From Takakia lepidozioides (taxonomy: Eukaryota > Streptophyta > Takakiopsida > Takakiales > Takakiaceae): a stretch of 64,000 nt of DNA. Made by a program: the position numbers and the translations under genes. How positions within the stretch are numbered: the stretch's first letter is position 1; each line of letters opens with the position of its first letter. The stretch is taken from NCBI GenBank assembly GCA_030704615.1, contig CM060733.1, forward strand, positions 68,200,001 to 68,264,000. The letters are read 5' to 3'. The notes under the pieces were generated by a model. That model was not told where the DNA came from and made no database searches. It worked only from the letters and a program-made list of their open reading frames with translations. Shown piece by piece: positions 1 through 10,526 of this stretch.

Positions 1-1503
1 GCCGGGGCAACGCAGTCTTCGAGTGATCCATCTTATCGTGTATAATACACATAAACTCCTCACCCATCATCGTTGATTCATTTCGCCAACTATGATAAAG
101 CCTGCGACATGACTCCTGATGCTTCAAATGTCTCTCAAATTTCCTTTTATGCTTTCTCTGCTCCTCAGTTCCGCTGACTGACTTCTGGATAAGATCTTTG
201 AACATCTCACAATCTGTGCATTTCGCGAATTTTCCACCAGGTTTCCAAACCTCAATATTCCCAAAAAGTTTCGTTCGAATTCTGCTAATTCTAGACTTCG
301 ACAATTCCTTCAAGCCCATTCGTTTGTTCGCTTGATCCAATTGTCAACAATATATAGAGTTGGTATTCTATTAGATGCGGGAGACCTCCCGTGGAGATTG
401 AAATTGAGATCGAATATTCCAACATCTACATCCAAGAGATATGAAAATTTGATAGATGCAAAAAGAACGACAAACACAAAATTTCATTCTTAAATAGAAG
501 GACAAAATCGCTCCGAACGAGACTATCGGTTATGCTGACGATTTGATATCGACTATTAGCACACTTAGCAGAATGATTACGGGAGGTCTACCGTGACATA
601 CGCTCCTTGAAAGTAGAAAAATATTTATAGAGTCAGAATCGGATTGGGTTGGAAAGCAGTATCCAACCTCATTGGACAGTCTGTTAAGCTCCTTCCAATT
701 CATCTCCACCGGCAACAACTTCAGAACATCTTGCCTTCCTTCTCCGATACCTCTCATTTTATGAGGCATGAGGTCACTGTTTCTGGAAATCAGCGATAAC
801 AAATTCGCCTCGGCCTGCAGGGTTTTTGCTCGGGGTTTCTTCATTCCTCTGTTTCCATGCATTGACGAGATCTATCCATCATTATATTCCTCTTGTATCC
901 ATGGTACGTTGACCTACCGATCCCATGGATTGTCCACCATGCCTTCTCACAGACCTCAACTCCTTCCATTGTAAGGTAGGCATGACGACCATAACCTGGT
1001 AGTCGGTGTAGTCGTCGTGGGACGTCAAACCCTAACTCTCTCTTTGCATCAAAAGAAGATGCCAAGAACTTACTCCGGATAGCCTTAGTTTTTTCCCAGT
1101 TGAAGTGTTGACAACAATTTCGAGCACAACAGCTCACAGAGCTTACTGCTTGAATTGACTCCGAATTTAAGAGTCGGATCAATTTCTTCTCTCATCTCCC
1201 TTTCGAATTCGTTTCAAACATTTATACTGCGATTTCTTAACTCCTTTGAGGTGGTCATCCTTCGTGTCTGACTCGTGCTCTTCATCAAACTTTGTGAGCA
1301 ACTCTGATAGTTTTCGGCCGTCTCGAAGTTTTGTATGTGTAAGCCGCCATTTCGTAATGGTCATTAGCCCCAGAGACAGCTGTAACAATTACACCGACGT
1401 GCTCCTCCCCAAGGTTTTCACCGAGAATAACTTCGTCATGTAGACACACCACAACTCGTCCCTCAACGATGACGTCCATCTCGTCATTGAGAAGATTACA
1501 CAA
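1..1503 (-). pseudogene. Remnant of a transposon-like protein gene with a Cys-rich N-terminal motif, cut by the window edge
   Basis: Reading leftwards, three segments in different frames appear to belong to one protein. Positions 1503-1285 and 1388-1179 give an N-terminal part. Positions 1182-841 give a Cys/His-rich stretch (CCARNCCQHF) followed by a block with VCEKAWWTIHGIGRSTYHGY. Positions 862-530 overlap it in another frame, so there is a frameshift near 850. Positions about 345-1 are open without a start and end at the window edge in IIHDKMDHSKTALPR. This order (Cys motif, VC..AWWTIHGI.., then a D.MD..K..LP motif) resembles a widespread eukaryotic transposon-associated family that I recall as DUF7869-like; that name is tentative. 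The gap from about 345 to 610 may be an intron (GTATGT donor near 607, read on the minus strand), and it contains two family-A palindromes. Frameshifts suggest it is not functional. Confidence 0.5.
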
Positions 1504-1562
1504 CCTGGGAAAATGGCGCCGAATATCCAGTGCATGGCCCCGAAAATGGCTAAGTCCCTACA

Positions 1563-2127
1563 GTGGCAGGTAAGCCATTGCCTGAGCCAAAGGACAAGCA
1601 GAAGGAGGGGTTTTGGCCTTCGACTCTGTGGAAAGATAACCATGACAGAGATGGGATTAGGGTTGAATGTGAGAGTCAGGAGGAGTCAGAGAGGAAGATT
1701 GCAACCAGCTGTGGGCCAAAGAGTCAGAGACCTAAAGAGCCGATGAACCCATTCAAAGATATTGAAATTGGAAATTTCGTACTTGTTCGACCACCAGACA
1801 CAAAGACATATCCAGTTTGGATGGGTGTGGCAATCTCTGATGTTGTTCATGACCGTTCAGATGAGATATCGGCAAGTCCTTTTGGAGTGGTGGAGACCTA
1901 AAGGTGCTACAGCGGAGGACGTGGACAGGTATAGAAACTGCTGGGACAAAGCTTGGGAGTTCAATGAATCTGATCCACCAAAGTGGATACATACGAACAG
2001 TGTGGTGTGGACAATGCGACCTCGGAAGAATACCTCCAAGTGGAGCTCTAGATGTATTGGAAAGGCCGAAGCAGTTAAAGCGAAAGCAAATCTATATGCT
2101 ATGAACGATCAAAGTGAGTCTGTTTGA
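1563..2127 (+). pseudogene. Fragment of an unrecognised protein with a VLVRPPD...WWRPKG domain
   Basis: Two overlapping open stretches in different frames (1563-1901 and 1762-2127) join into one plausible domain: an N-terminal part with FVLVRPPDTKTYPVWMGVA, then VLLEWWRPKG, then WIHTNSVVWTMRPRK. The switch between frames near 1860-1890 implies a frameshift. A short beta-rich module with a W-W-x-P motif of this kind often ends transposon proteins of the type seen at 1-1503, so the two may be parts of one broken element. They lie on opposite strands, head to head, which is not the normal arrangement. I see no catalytic motif. It could equally be one exon of an unrelated host gene. Confidence 0.35.
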
Positions 2128-2142
2128 GGACAGTGTACAGAG

Positions 2143-3300
2143 GTGCACGAGAGATCTCCCGTGCTAATTTGACGACAATATGTGTTAATGTTGATCTTAA
2201 TGGTGATTGCCAGGATTTTGTGGGACTCCTTTCACAATCAGAAGTTGACCTTGAATTCTCTGTGTCAACCATTTGAAACTTTCAATTTCTGAACATCTAT
2301 ATCTCTAGTGATTTGAACCCTGACTGCCTGCATCTCAGTGAAAGTTTAGTTCTGGTTGATTGTATTTTATGCACATAGCACGGGAGATCTCCCGTGCTAC
2401 AGATTCTTGACTATTGCAGACTGACATGATTAATATTCTCATTCACCATAGCGCTCGTTGAGTCCCAATTTGGTTCATTATCTGATAAGGATATGTCGTG
2501 GTCCGAATATCGTATCTTCTTCCCTAGCGGAATGTACTTTTATGTGTCTATTTCAACGGTGGCCCCTTCTTAATCTGACTTTGTAACTGTATCCTCGCGA
2601 TGTTGTTACTGATTTTCAGGTGTAACACGGGAGGTCTCCCGTGGTATGTCACGTTGTTTTTTAAATATTATTTACTGGATTTATTTTTTATCTGCGGACA
2701 AATAGCTTTTGTTCTGATCTCCAAAATTTTGAAGGTTGAAATGGCCAGTGGATGTGAATGGTTGTACATTTTTATTTGTTTCCGTCTGAAGGTTCCACGC
2801 ATTTCGTATGTCGGACTGCCGATTTCCCATGGTGGTTGATGGTTTTCTCCCTTACACATAGTGCTCGGGAGATGTCCCATGCTACAATGACTTGACTATT
2901 TCCAATCATGATTATTATATTTTTCTTAGAGCTTATTGTCGAATATAGTAAGGTTCGCAAATATTTTCATTTTGTGAAGATGATGAGGATTTTGTCTGGT
3001 CCAAAACCTTCATATCTTCCCTTGCGGAATGTCGTTCACTACTCCGATTTTAACGGTGGCGCCTTATGACGCTGACGTTCTAAATTGTATTTTCGCGATT
3101 GTGCTATTGATTTCAGTTGTAGCACGGGAGGTCTCCCCTTCTATGTCTAAACATCTGTTCGGCATTTCTTGGATTCTTATTTGGTGTTCGGAGGGTGATA
3201 AATAACTGTTGTCTTACCTTACAGTTTTAATTTCTGGATCATCAGTTCATGTGATTGTTTCTAGATCTTATGTTCTTTTGATTTGACGGCTCGACGCTTC
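2143..3300. repeat. Direct repeat of about 485 bp, with two family-A palindromes per unit
   Basis: Palindromic cores centre near 2155, 2388, 2635, 2873 and 3131, spaced by roughly 230-260 bp. The sequence at 2490-2640 is clearly repeated at 2990-3137 (both contain a GGAATGT block, an AACGGTGG block and a TCGCGAT block before the palindrome), and the stretch after 2398 resembles that after 2881. The repeat unit is therefore about 485 bp with two palindromes each. The copies differ by many substitutions. No protein coding is seen. Confidence 0.7.
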
Positions 3301-3307
3301 TCGTATT

Positions 3308-4267
3308 TGTTAGAGGACTGTCTGGGACTTAGACAGTTTTACGGGTTCTGTGGGGTACCCTTAATTTTTGCGCAGACTTACGGATGGTAGACTTAGACCA
3401 ACACAGGCCTTAGGGGTGGTAGACAGGCTTACACAGTCAGTCACAGCCTTACATAGTTTGTCACAACTTGACACAGCCTTATACAGCTTGTCACAGCCTT
3501 ACACAGCCTATCACAGTCTATCACAGCCTGACACAGCCCAACACAGCTAGTCACAGCCCGATACAGCCCGACACAGTCCGACATAGCCAGTCGCAGCACA
3601 TCCCGACACAGTTTGGCACAACCCATCACAACAATCACAGGGAACGATTATTAGCGGCAGGGAACGATTGTGTGGGAACGACATCTACAGAGGGAACGTG
3701 CATTCTATTTGGATGACAGTTAGTTAGTTAGGCGGTTAGAACAACTTGCAGGTAGAATAGGCAGAGTAGCAACAGGGAGGGGGACACTTCTTGGATCACG
3801 ACTTGGTCATCAGGGAGAGAATGACGATTTGGAGCTGAAGGATGGAGAGCGCAGTGGAGGAGGAGACACGAACTATTGATGCTTGATTCATGCAAGCTGT
3901 AGAGTTGTACTGTAGAGCAGACTAGAGACACCATGGCTTCGGCCTGATACTTGATAGATATTAATCTGATACATATTTCATACTCACATTGTGTAGAGAG
4001 ACCCGAGTGAAGTTGTGGAATGAATAGATGAGTGAAGGGAACCTGGTAGATTGCTGAAGCAATCTGATACTTAAACATAGACAATAAGGTAACTTGCTAA
4101 TATGAATGTGAGAAGGAATACAAATAGGAAGTACCCCCATGATACACTAGTTGTAGGTCATGACTGATTGTTCTGAGCGGGCTGCATGCTTAGAGATATC
4201 CAACTCTTCTATCTTGGAGTTTCCACCTCGGATAGTGAAGGGATGGGTGAGTAAAAGCCGCTCGACA
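3308..4267 (+). repeat. LTR, plus orientation, of the Tat/Ogre-like element
   Basis: It begins TGTTAGAGGACTG and ends GCTCGACA, just before the PBS at 4270. Its first 65 bases are the reverse complement (with few mismatches) of the outer ends at 5868 and 23021. From about 3420 to 3610 it contains a minisatellite of TCACAGCC-like units of about 10 bp. The LTR is about 960 bp, versus 1047 and 1073 bp for the other two; part of the difference lies in the minisatellite length. Confidence 0.85.
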
Positions 4268-4269
4268 TT

Positions 4270-4287
4270 TGGCGACCATACTGGGGA
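4270..4287 (+). promoter_or_regulatory. Primer-binding site next to the plus-strand LTR
   Basis: TGGCGACCATACTGGGGA starts two bases after the terminal CA of the LTR. Plant Tat/Ogre elements commonly carry TGGCGAC...GGGGA here, complementary to the 3' end of a tRNA that is usually assigned as tRNA-Arg; that assignment is from family knowledge, not tested. The same 18 bases occur on the minus strand at 21929-21946. Confidence 0.8.
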
Positions 4288-4821
4288 ACTGAGTCAAGAA
4301 CAACCAGATGTGACAGCCATCTGGTGGGATCATGGTGGTTGGAGAATCAAAGAATTTGATGTGAATCAAATTCCCTGTGGAACTAAGAAAGAAATATTGT
4401 CCAAACAATTCTTTAAGAGGTTCTTGGAATTGCCAGACGGTTGCAAAGAAAACATTCTTAAGAGAGTGCATGATGCTAATCCTGAGTGGGGTCTGGATAA
4501 AGGAGTGATAAAGATTTTTCAAGTGGCCTTTAGAGGGAGAGCAAGTTGGTTACCAACACTGGTTTATGTGATAGCATTGCTATCCATTAAACGAGTGGAG
4601 TTTGAAAGCTGGGAGGAACGGAAAGTGAATGTTTACACTCACATGCATGAAGAACTTGTACTGGTAAATAATTGGATTCCTAAGGATATCCTGTGGATCA
4701 AACTTACACCAAGAACAGCTTTCCAGACGTGCTTGCCATATGGTTATATGGTAACGGAGTCTTCTAGTATAGCCAAGGGTGCATTAAAGCTTGAAAGAAA
4801 TCCAGGCATATACGAGAGATA
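4288..4821 (+). pseudogene. Truncated ORF1 of the plus-strand retroelement copy
   Basis: The open frame runs from inside the LTR through the PBS and encodes about 178 leader residues, from GDHTGELSQEQPD to LERNPGIYERY, where the sequence switches into the inverted LTR at 4822. Only 4288-4821 is meaningful; the apparent extension to 4942 is LTR sequence read backwards. The protein matches ORF1 of the minus element (21948-21362) with scattered substitutions and a run of one extra G that keeps the frame open here. I see no known domain. A W-W-D-H-G-G motif and a conserved P-L-YV-ALLSIKRVEF block are visible. It has been kept open in two diverged copies, so it was probably a real protein of the element. 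Confidence 0.65.
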
Positions 4822-5868
4822 TGTCGAGCGGCTTTTACTCACCCATCCCTTCACTATCCGAGGTGGAAACTCCAAGATAGAAGAGTTGGATATCTCTAAG
4901 CATTCAGCCCGCTCAGTACAATCAGTCATGACCTGCAGCTAGTGAATCATGGTTGTGCTTCCCCTTTGTATTCCTTCTTGCCTTCATGTTAACAATTTAC
5001 CTTATCTGATACTGAAGCATCAGTTTGCTTCAGTATCTTCTTAGTTCCAGTTAATCATGCATTCATTTCACAGCTTCAATCATGTCTCTCTACATAGTAT
5101 TGAATAAATATCAGATTATGATTTATCAGGTACTAGGCCAATGTCAAGTGACTCTAATCCACCCTACAGTATCACTACAGCTCTGCATGAAGTAAAGCAT
5201 CTACTGTTCATCTCTCCTCCTACTCCGTGCTCTCATTCTTGCTCCCCGCCTGATCTCCTCTCCTACATCAACATCCACCGCTCCCCCGTCAAGTGTCCTT
5301 CTTTCCGTTCCGCCCTCCTTATCTGCCCCCCAAACTGTTCTAACCACCTAACTAATTAACCGTTATCCCCGAAGTATCACGTTCCTTCTGCAGATGTCGT
5401 TCCCTCACAGTCGTTCCCTCACAGTCGTTCCCTGCCATTGATAACTGTTCCCCAAGTACTGTGACAGGCTGTGTCAAGCTGTGCCGAGCTGTGACTGGCT
5501 GTGTCGGTTGTGTTGGCTGTGACGGGCTGTGACTGGCTGTGTTGGCTGTGACGGGTTGTGGCGGCCGTGCGAAGCTGTGTCAGGCTGTGTCGGCTTTGAT
5601 TGGCTGTGACGGACTGTGTCGGCTGTGCGAAGCTGTATCAGGCTGTGTCGGCTGTGATTAGCTGTGACGGACTGTGTTGGCTGTGCGAAGCTGTGTCAAG
5701 CTGTGTCGGCTGTTATTGGCTGTGACGGGCTGTGTCGGGCTGTGTAACCCCCCCCCTAAAGCCTGCTGCTGTCACCCCTAAGGCTCTTGTTGGTCTCAGT
5801 CTGCGCAAAAATTAAGGGTACCCCACAAAATCCGTAAAAGCGTCTAAGTCCCAAGCAGCCCTCTAACA
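4822..5868 (-). repeat. 3' LTR of the minus-strand Tat/Ogre-like element
   Basis: On the minus strand it starts TGTTAGAGGGCTGC right after a purine-rich tract and ends GAGCCGCTCGACA at 4822. It carries the CTGTG minisatellite at 5460-5745. Its inner part matches 21949-22350 closely. It abuts the truncated leader of the plus-strand copy at 4821/4822 with no visible target-site duplication. Confidence 0.85.
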
Positions 5869-5890
5869 TTTATCCCTCCCCCTCTCAAAA
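5869..5890 (-). promoter_or_regulatory. Polypurine tract
   Basis: On the minus strand TTTTGAGAGGGGGAGGGATA lies directly before the 3' LTR start. A run of purines at this place primes plus-strand DNA synthesis in LTR retrotransposons. It lies 17 bases past the ORF3 stop codon. Confidence 0.8.
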
Positions 5891-5907
5891 AGCCGTGTCC
5901 TCATGGT

Positions 5908-7809
5908 TTACTGTTTGGGATTAGCAAACCTTTGTGAGCGAGCACCCTTCTGACAGTGAGAGTCTTGTGAAGGACTCCGTGTGCGAGCCCGAGTCTTGTC
6001 ACTGGTTGACGGAGATGATTGAGCACTACCTGGAAATGTCAGTCCCTCCTTTGGCTGATATCGTGGTAACCTCTCAGGCATAGGAGATCCCCGTCGTTTC
6101 TTCTCTGCCATCTGAATTGCGTAGTCCTTTGCCATGTCAAAAGAGTCCGCTGAAGAAACAGTAGTATCAGAGTCGTCTTCCCCCCTGAGGTGTTTTAACG
6201 GTCGTACTCTAACTGGAATCCTCTGGGGCATACAATGTGGTCCCACCATGTTTGGAAGTTTAATCTGTAAAACTTGCTGTAAGCGCTGAATGGCAAAATT
6301 GGTGAAGACCCTGAACTCCTTGTCTGTACAGGTGAGTGGTGTGCCAATGACTTGGGAACAGTGCAAGTATTTCCATGCCTCATGGCCCTTAAAGAAAATA
6401 TCGTCAGGGCCAAATTTCTGTGTTGACAAATCGTTCCAGGCCGAATGAAACCATGAACGAATTTGAGAATCCTTTTGCATCATAATTTTTGCTTCATATA
6501 GGTACATATGAGGTGGCACTGAAGATAAGACCCAATGATTCCCACTGGAATAACTCAATTGCGATTGCATCTTCTGCTGCTCAATGTGATAACGTGCCAG
6601 AAAACAAGCAGCATAGTATAACCCGTAGCCCATGACAATACTTGCTACCTCCTTGGTCTTGGTATAAATGTACCCATGTACAACCTGGAAGGCAATTAAT
6701 TCCTTCAACATGGTACTTGCTTCATGCCAGTACCTCGCAAAGTGATGATCCTCAATGGGTCGATTGTTCGGAAGAACCTTAGTCCTAGTTGCTACTGGCA
6801 GCCAAATGCGCATGATCTGGTAGTAATGTGCCAACGACTGCGGAGGACTGAATTCCTTCCAAGCCAAATCCAACACAATGGGAATTTGGTTGAATGGCAT
6901 AATCATAGCCCGACTGTACTCCCGTGCAGCAGAAGTCCTAGGTGGGTTAAAAGCAGCATCCCCCCATACCTCAGGCTGTGGCGACTGTGGTGTGGCTGTA
7001 GTAACAACAGGGTCAGCTACTGGCACAGTCACTTGTTGTGGTATTGGTAGCACTGGCTCTTGTAGCACTGGCATCTCCTGCACCCCTTGCGAAGAAGACT
7101 AAAAAACTAAAGTTCTGGCTTGTAAATAAGATGCCATTAGCTGCTCCTCAGGTACAAAGACTCTCTTGTCAATATTTGAAGTCAGGTCCTCCACCTGAGT
7201 CTGCAGGCCGTCTACATCCTCCTGTAGCTCCGCTATCCTACTATAGACATTGTCTATAGTAGTTGTGGCAATGTTCTGCACCTGCAGTCTGAGCTCATTC
7301 ATCTCGCCTTGGGTGAGCTTCCGTGGTGCTTTGCCTTCCACCGATCCTTGTGCTAACCAAACCTGCATAAGGTGGTTATCCACCAAGTTGCTTGTGGCAC
7401 CCCTGAGAGTCTGCTCCTCTCTGAGTTTGTACATATCTAACTGCTGCTGTAAAGCCTCCATGCGCTTCACATGAGGTTCAACCAAACTCGCATAGGCAGC
7501 AACCAGATTATTGGCTTCCTTCCAAGCCTTGTTAGCGACAGAGAGTTCATTTCTATTGGCCATGACCGTTTGTTGCAATTCCAGGATGTACCTCTCTTGG
7601 TCAGCTTCAACCTGCCTGTATTGCTTGAAAGTATTCTCATTGCGACAGATTGTATTCTTCATATCAACAATGAGTTTTGTCTGCTCGACATTCTCTGCCT
7701 CTGCCTTGATACATCTCTCTGCTTGTCTGTTAACTTCTAATGTAGTTTGCTGAAGAGTAGTTGTGAGTGTAGCACATTGTATGGCCATCTTTTCATGTAC
7801 TGTCTGCAA
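5908..7809 (-). pseudogene. ORF3 C-terminal part: coiled coil followed by an unrecognised globular domain
   Basis: One reading frame runs from 7809 to 5908 apart from a single TAG at 7099-7101. The first 230 residues are rich in Glu, Gln, Leu and Ala with heptad-like spacing, typical of a coiled coil (for instance ELQEDVDGLQTQVEDLTSNI). The remaining 391 residues hold a Pro/Val-rich linker, then a region rich in Trp and Tyr with QSLAHYYQIMRIWLPVATRT and FFKGHEAWKYLHCSQV, and a basic Ser/Arg-rich tail ending in RSQRFANPKQ. The position, between integrase and the purine tract on the sense strand, marks it as the additional ORF found in Tat-lineage elements. I do not recognise the C-terminal domain. 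The TAG may be a point mutation; see the findings. Confidence 0.65.
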
Positions 7810-8666
7810 CTCCGTATGTATTCACTTCTTGCAACTTGGTCTCATGCTTCACCTGCATTTGGTATAGCTGTTGCTTATGTGCTTCGTGCAACTGGTCCTG
7901 CGCGAGGCCTGCTTCAATCAAATGTTCATTGGCCAACTGCAAAGCAGCTGTTGTATCCTCTAACTCTTGCTGTAACTTGAGAGTGACCTCCTCATCGACC
8001 TTGTTTGCACATTCAGTGGCAAGTCGAGCCTCAAACTCCTTCCTGAGTTCCTCCCTCAAAGCTGCCAATTGGGTAGATGGAACATGGGATTTGACATAAG
8101 TGCCCAACAAATTAAGTGTCCTGCTTATGAAACTCATAAGCATGGCCTGCTGAGGGTCATCATGGTGAGCTTGCTACTGTTCTCCCTGATCCTCAACAGT
8201 GTGATGCCTCACGAACCATTCAGGCCATTGCCCCACCAGATTTTCTTCCTGAATCACCTCATCCGCTACAGGTGCTGCAGTGTCTTGATATTCTACCCCT
8301 GGTACTTCCGTCACAGGTGTGGGTATTACATGCACAATAGGGTTTCCCCTGGACAACTTGCACCTCTGGAATCACCGTTTCCCTTACCAAGCCAGAGTTT
8401 TCATAGAGAAGGTCACCCTTCTCAATTTCGGCCACGACCTGCTCTGTAGTGGGAATGTCCAACCTTTCTCCTTCCTGAGCAATTGGTGGTGATGCCACAA
8501 CATATACTAGTTGTGGAACCTCCAAAACAACAGAGTCAATTGGTTGTGGTGGATGTGGTATCGAAGTGATTTCCTCTTCCCTATCTGAAGGCCCTGCTTC
8601 CAATAGTAGCAGCTCTCTGTGCTGCTGTGCCCCCTTCCTGCACAAGAGCTTGGGAAACATTTTCAT
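7793..8666 (-). pseudogene. ORF3 middle part, broken into frames
   Basis: Three short open stretches follow each other: 8666-8259 (acidic, Pro/Val-rich, PPQPIDSVVLEVPQ), 8356-8174 (GQWPEWFVRHHTVEDQGEQ), and 8143-7793 (coiled coil, ALREELRKEFEARLATECAN). They overlap their neighbours at both ends in other frames, so at least two or three frameshifts separate them from the parts before and after. Together they join the N-terminal globular part to the long coiled coil at 7809. No catalytic motif is visible. Confidence 0.5.
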
Positions 8667-10161
8667 GCGGTTTCCGTGAAGCCAGTGGATCCGCCACTAC
8701 AGTCTTTCCCCGCCTCTGTCTCTTAGACTGGTGTTGCGTTGCCAGTCCACCCTCACTGTGTGAAGAGTCTTGCTCTTCAATTGCAGTGGTTTCTGCCTCA
8801 AACACTCCGATCTCCTTTCTTTCCCGAATATCAAGTATGCAAGAATCAAGAATTATTTGAGCAATGATTGGTCCAGACACAATGATCGGAGACTTTGCAG
8901 CAGTGCCCTGTAACCTCTTCATCTCGTCCACCAATCCGTTGTACATTAACTCCGCCCAAGCGACATCCTCTCCCCTCAAAGCTTTCAGGATCTCCTCTGT
9001 GAAGGACCTGCTCAAATACTGTTGGTTCTGTTTCATGGCAAACAGAACGTTCAAGATTTGGCCAACTTCCCTAAGCCCTGGGTACTCAGCTTTGGTACAA
9101 GCAAAACCTTGAGTTTTAAAGAAACTCCCTTCTTGGAACAGATTCCCTATCTGTAATCTTGCCCTGTGCTCATCTACTTCCACATGTCCTGATGGCAAAT
9201 CAAACAATTGTTGCAGGTACTGGGGAGTAATTTCTATATCTACACCCCTCACCTGAGTAACTCCTGTCCGAGGCTCAAAGTTCTGAAGAAATTGTATCAT
9301 GAACTGCCGATGATGCAAGGACCAATCCTTGCGTAGCAATCCTTCCAATCGCAGCTCCTTCAGTAGCTACACCGCCTGTGGTGCAGCAATCGTTTGCTTC
9401 TGTAAGATTGTGGTGCTCTTCACCTTGATATCCTCCATTCCTCTCACTCTCTTCATTCTAGACAAACAGAAAGGTTTTGGTTGCAACAACTGAAGAAACG
9501 CCTGCAGGGCACAAAGCATAAAAGTATGGTTGGCGCAGAATGAAATGGGTAAGTGTTTGTAAGCCTGTGGGGCTTGCAAGTATTGGTTTAGAGAAAAGGT
9601 ACTATGCGTTCGCCCGTCCTTGTGCCACTGCGTAAGTAGTAATGCGAGAGTGTAGTCTGTTATTTCTGCCATAGCTTCAAAGCTATAGCTTTGATTGTCT
9701 CTCCCGTCGAGACACCCGTTACTTGGAACGACGCCGACTCTTGCGCTCAGAATCCTTCTAAATTCTTGATTTTGCTTCTTGGAAAATACCCTGTGTAGGT
9801 AATTCTGGCTCATGATTGGCTGTTGGCTCTGTGATTGGTTTTGTAATTTAATTCCCTTCCGTGGATTTTCCCCCCTGGACTGTCCACTAGGATAGCACAT
9901 GTGGCATTGGTTTCCCTTTTCTGAACTCGAAAAGGGTTTCGTTATCCTGGCACTGAATGCATTAATGGGCCCACAATTAGTTGTTGTACCGGGTAGGTAC
10001 TTTGACGGCCAATTTTGTCTTCTTTCTTGATGACACCCGTTCTTGCACTTCATGTCCGGCTGTGTGTCTCGCCCTGGCGTCCACGTGTCCATTTCTAAAC
10101 GTGCCTCCGTCCACTTTTCCGCCGGCCACTCTCCGGATGTTAACCCACGTCCACCTGTCAC
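8581..10161 (-). pseudogene. ORF3 N-terminal part (plant-mobile-domain-like or Transposase_32-like, tentative)
   Basis: The frame from 10161 to 8581 is open except for a TAG at 9367-9369. Its first third is basic and Gln/Ser-rich. The second part, from about 9700, has MAEITDYTLALLLTQWHKDG and later LHHRQFMIQFLQNF..VRGVDIEITPQYLQQLFDLP, followed by a helical region to about 8830 and a basic patch SKRQRRGK. The VRG.....TP..L..LFDLP motif resembles the domain that plant gypsy elements carry in extra ORFs (variously called plant mobile domain or Transposase_32). This is pattern memory, not a search. The start region overlaps the CTGTG minisatellite boundary and the true start is unclear. Confidence 0.5.
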
Positions 10162-10179
10162 TGATCCTATGGACTGTGT

Positions 10180-10440
10180 AACCTCAGTAGGCTGTGTTGA
10201 GCTGTGACAGGCTGTGTCATACTGTGGTACGCTGTGATAAGCTGTGACACGCTGTGGTAGGTTGTGATAGGTTGTGTCACGTTGTGATGGGCTGTGATAG
10301 GCTGTGTGACACTGTGATGGGTTGTGATAGGCTGTGTCGCGCCGTGATGGGCTGTGATAGGCTGTGCCACACTGTGATGGCCTGTGATAGGCTGTGTCGC
10401 GCTTGTACTGCCCGCCCTGGTCATATACGCTCGGCCTAGC
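10180..10440 (-). repeat. CTGTG minisatellite between integrase and ORF3
   Basis: Units of about 10 bp (GGCTGTGAYR-like) repeat for about 250 bp, partly organised as a 30-bp higher unit. On the minus strand one frame reads through as repeats of T-Q-P-I-T-A-H-H-S-V. The same kind of array occurs in all three LTRs (3420-3610, 5460-5745, 22590-22900) and at 14920-15230 in the second pol copy. I regard the open frames across it as a by-product of the repeat. Confidence 0.8.
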
Positions 10441-10526
10441 GACAAGTGCTCCATACTGTTGGTATCACTGGCGCAGCCCGTGACTGCTTCTGCGTTTCAA
10501 CATGCAAATCGTGCTGCAATGGTTTG

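Noticed and set aside
3368-3716. Open frames with TACHSLTQP-like repeats
   Set aside because: By-product of the CTGTG minisatellite in the LTR.
4822-4942. Extension of the plus-strand ORF1 past 4821
   Set aside because: This part is the inverted LTR; its residues mirror the start of the same frame.
3308-5868. A 2.5-kb DNA transposon with long terminal inverted repeats
   Set aside because: The inverted ends are LTRs: each has a PBS or purine tract and matches the 5' LTR at 21949-23021.
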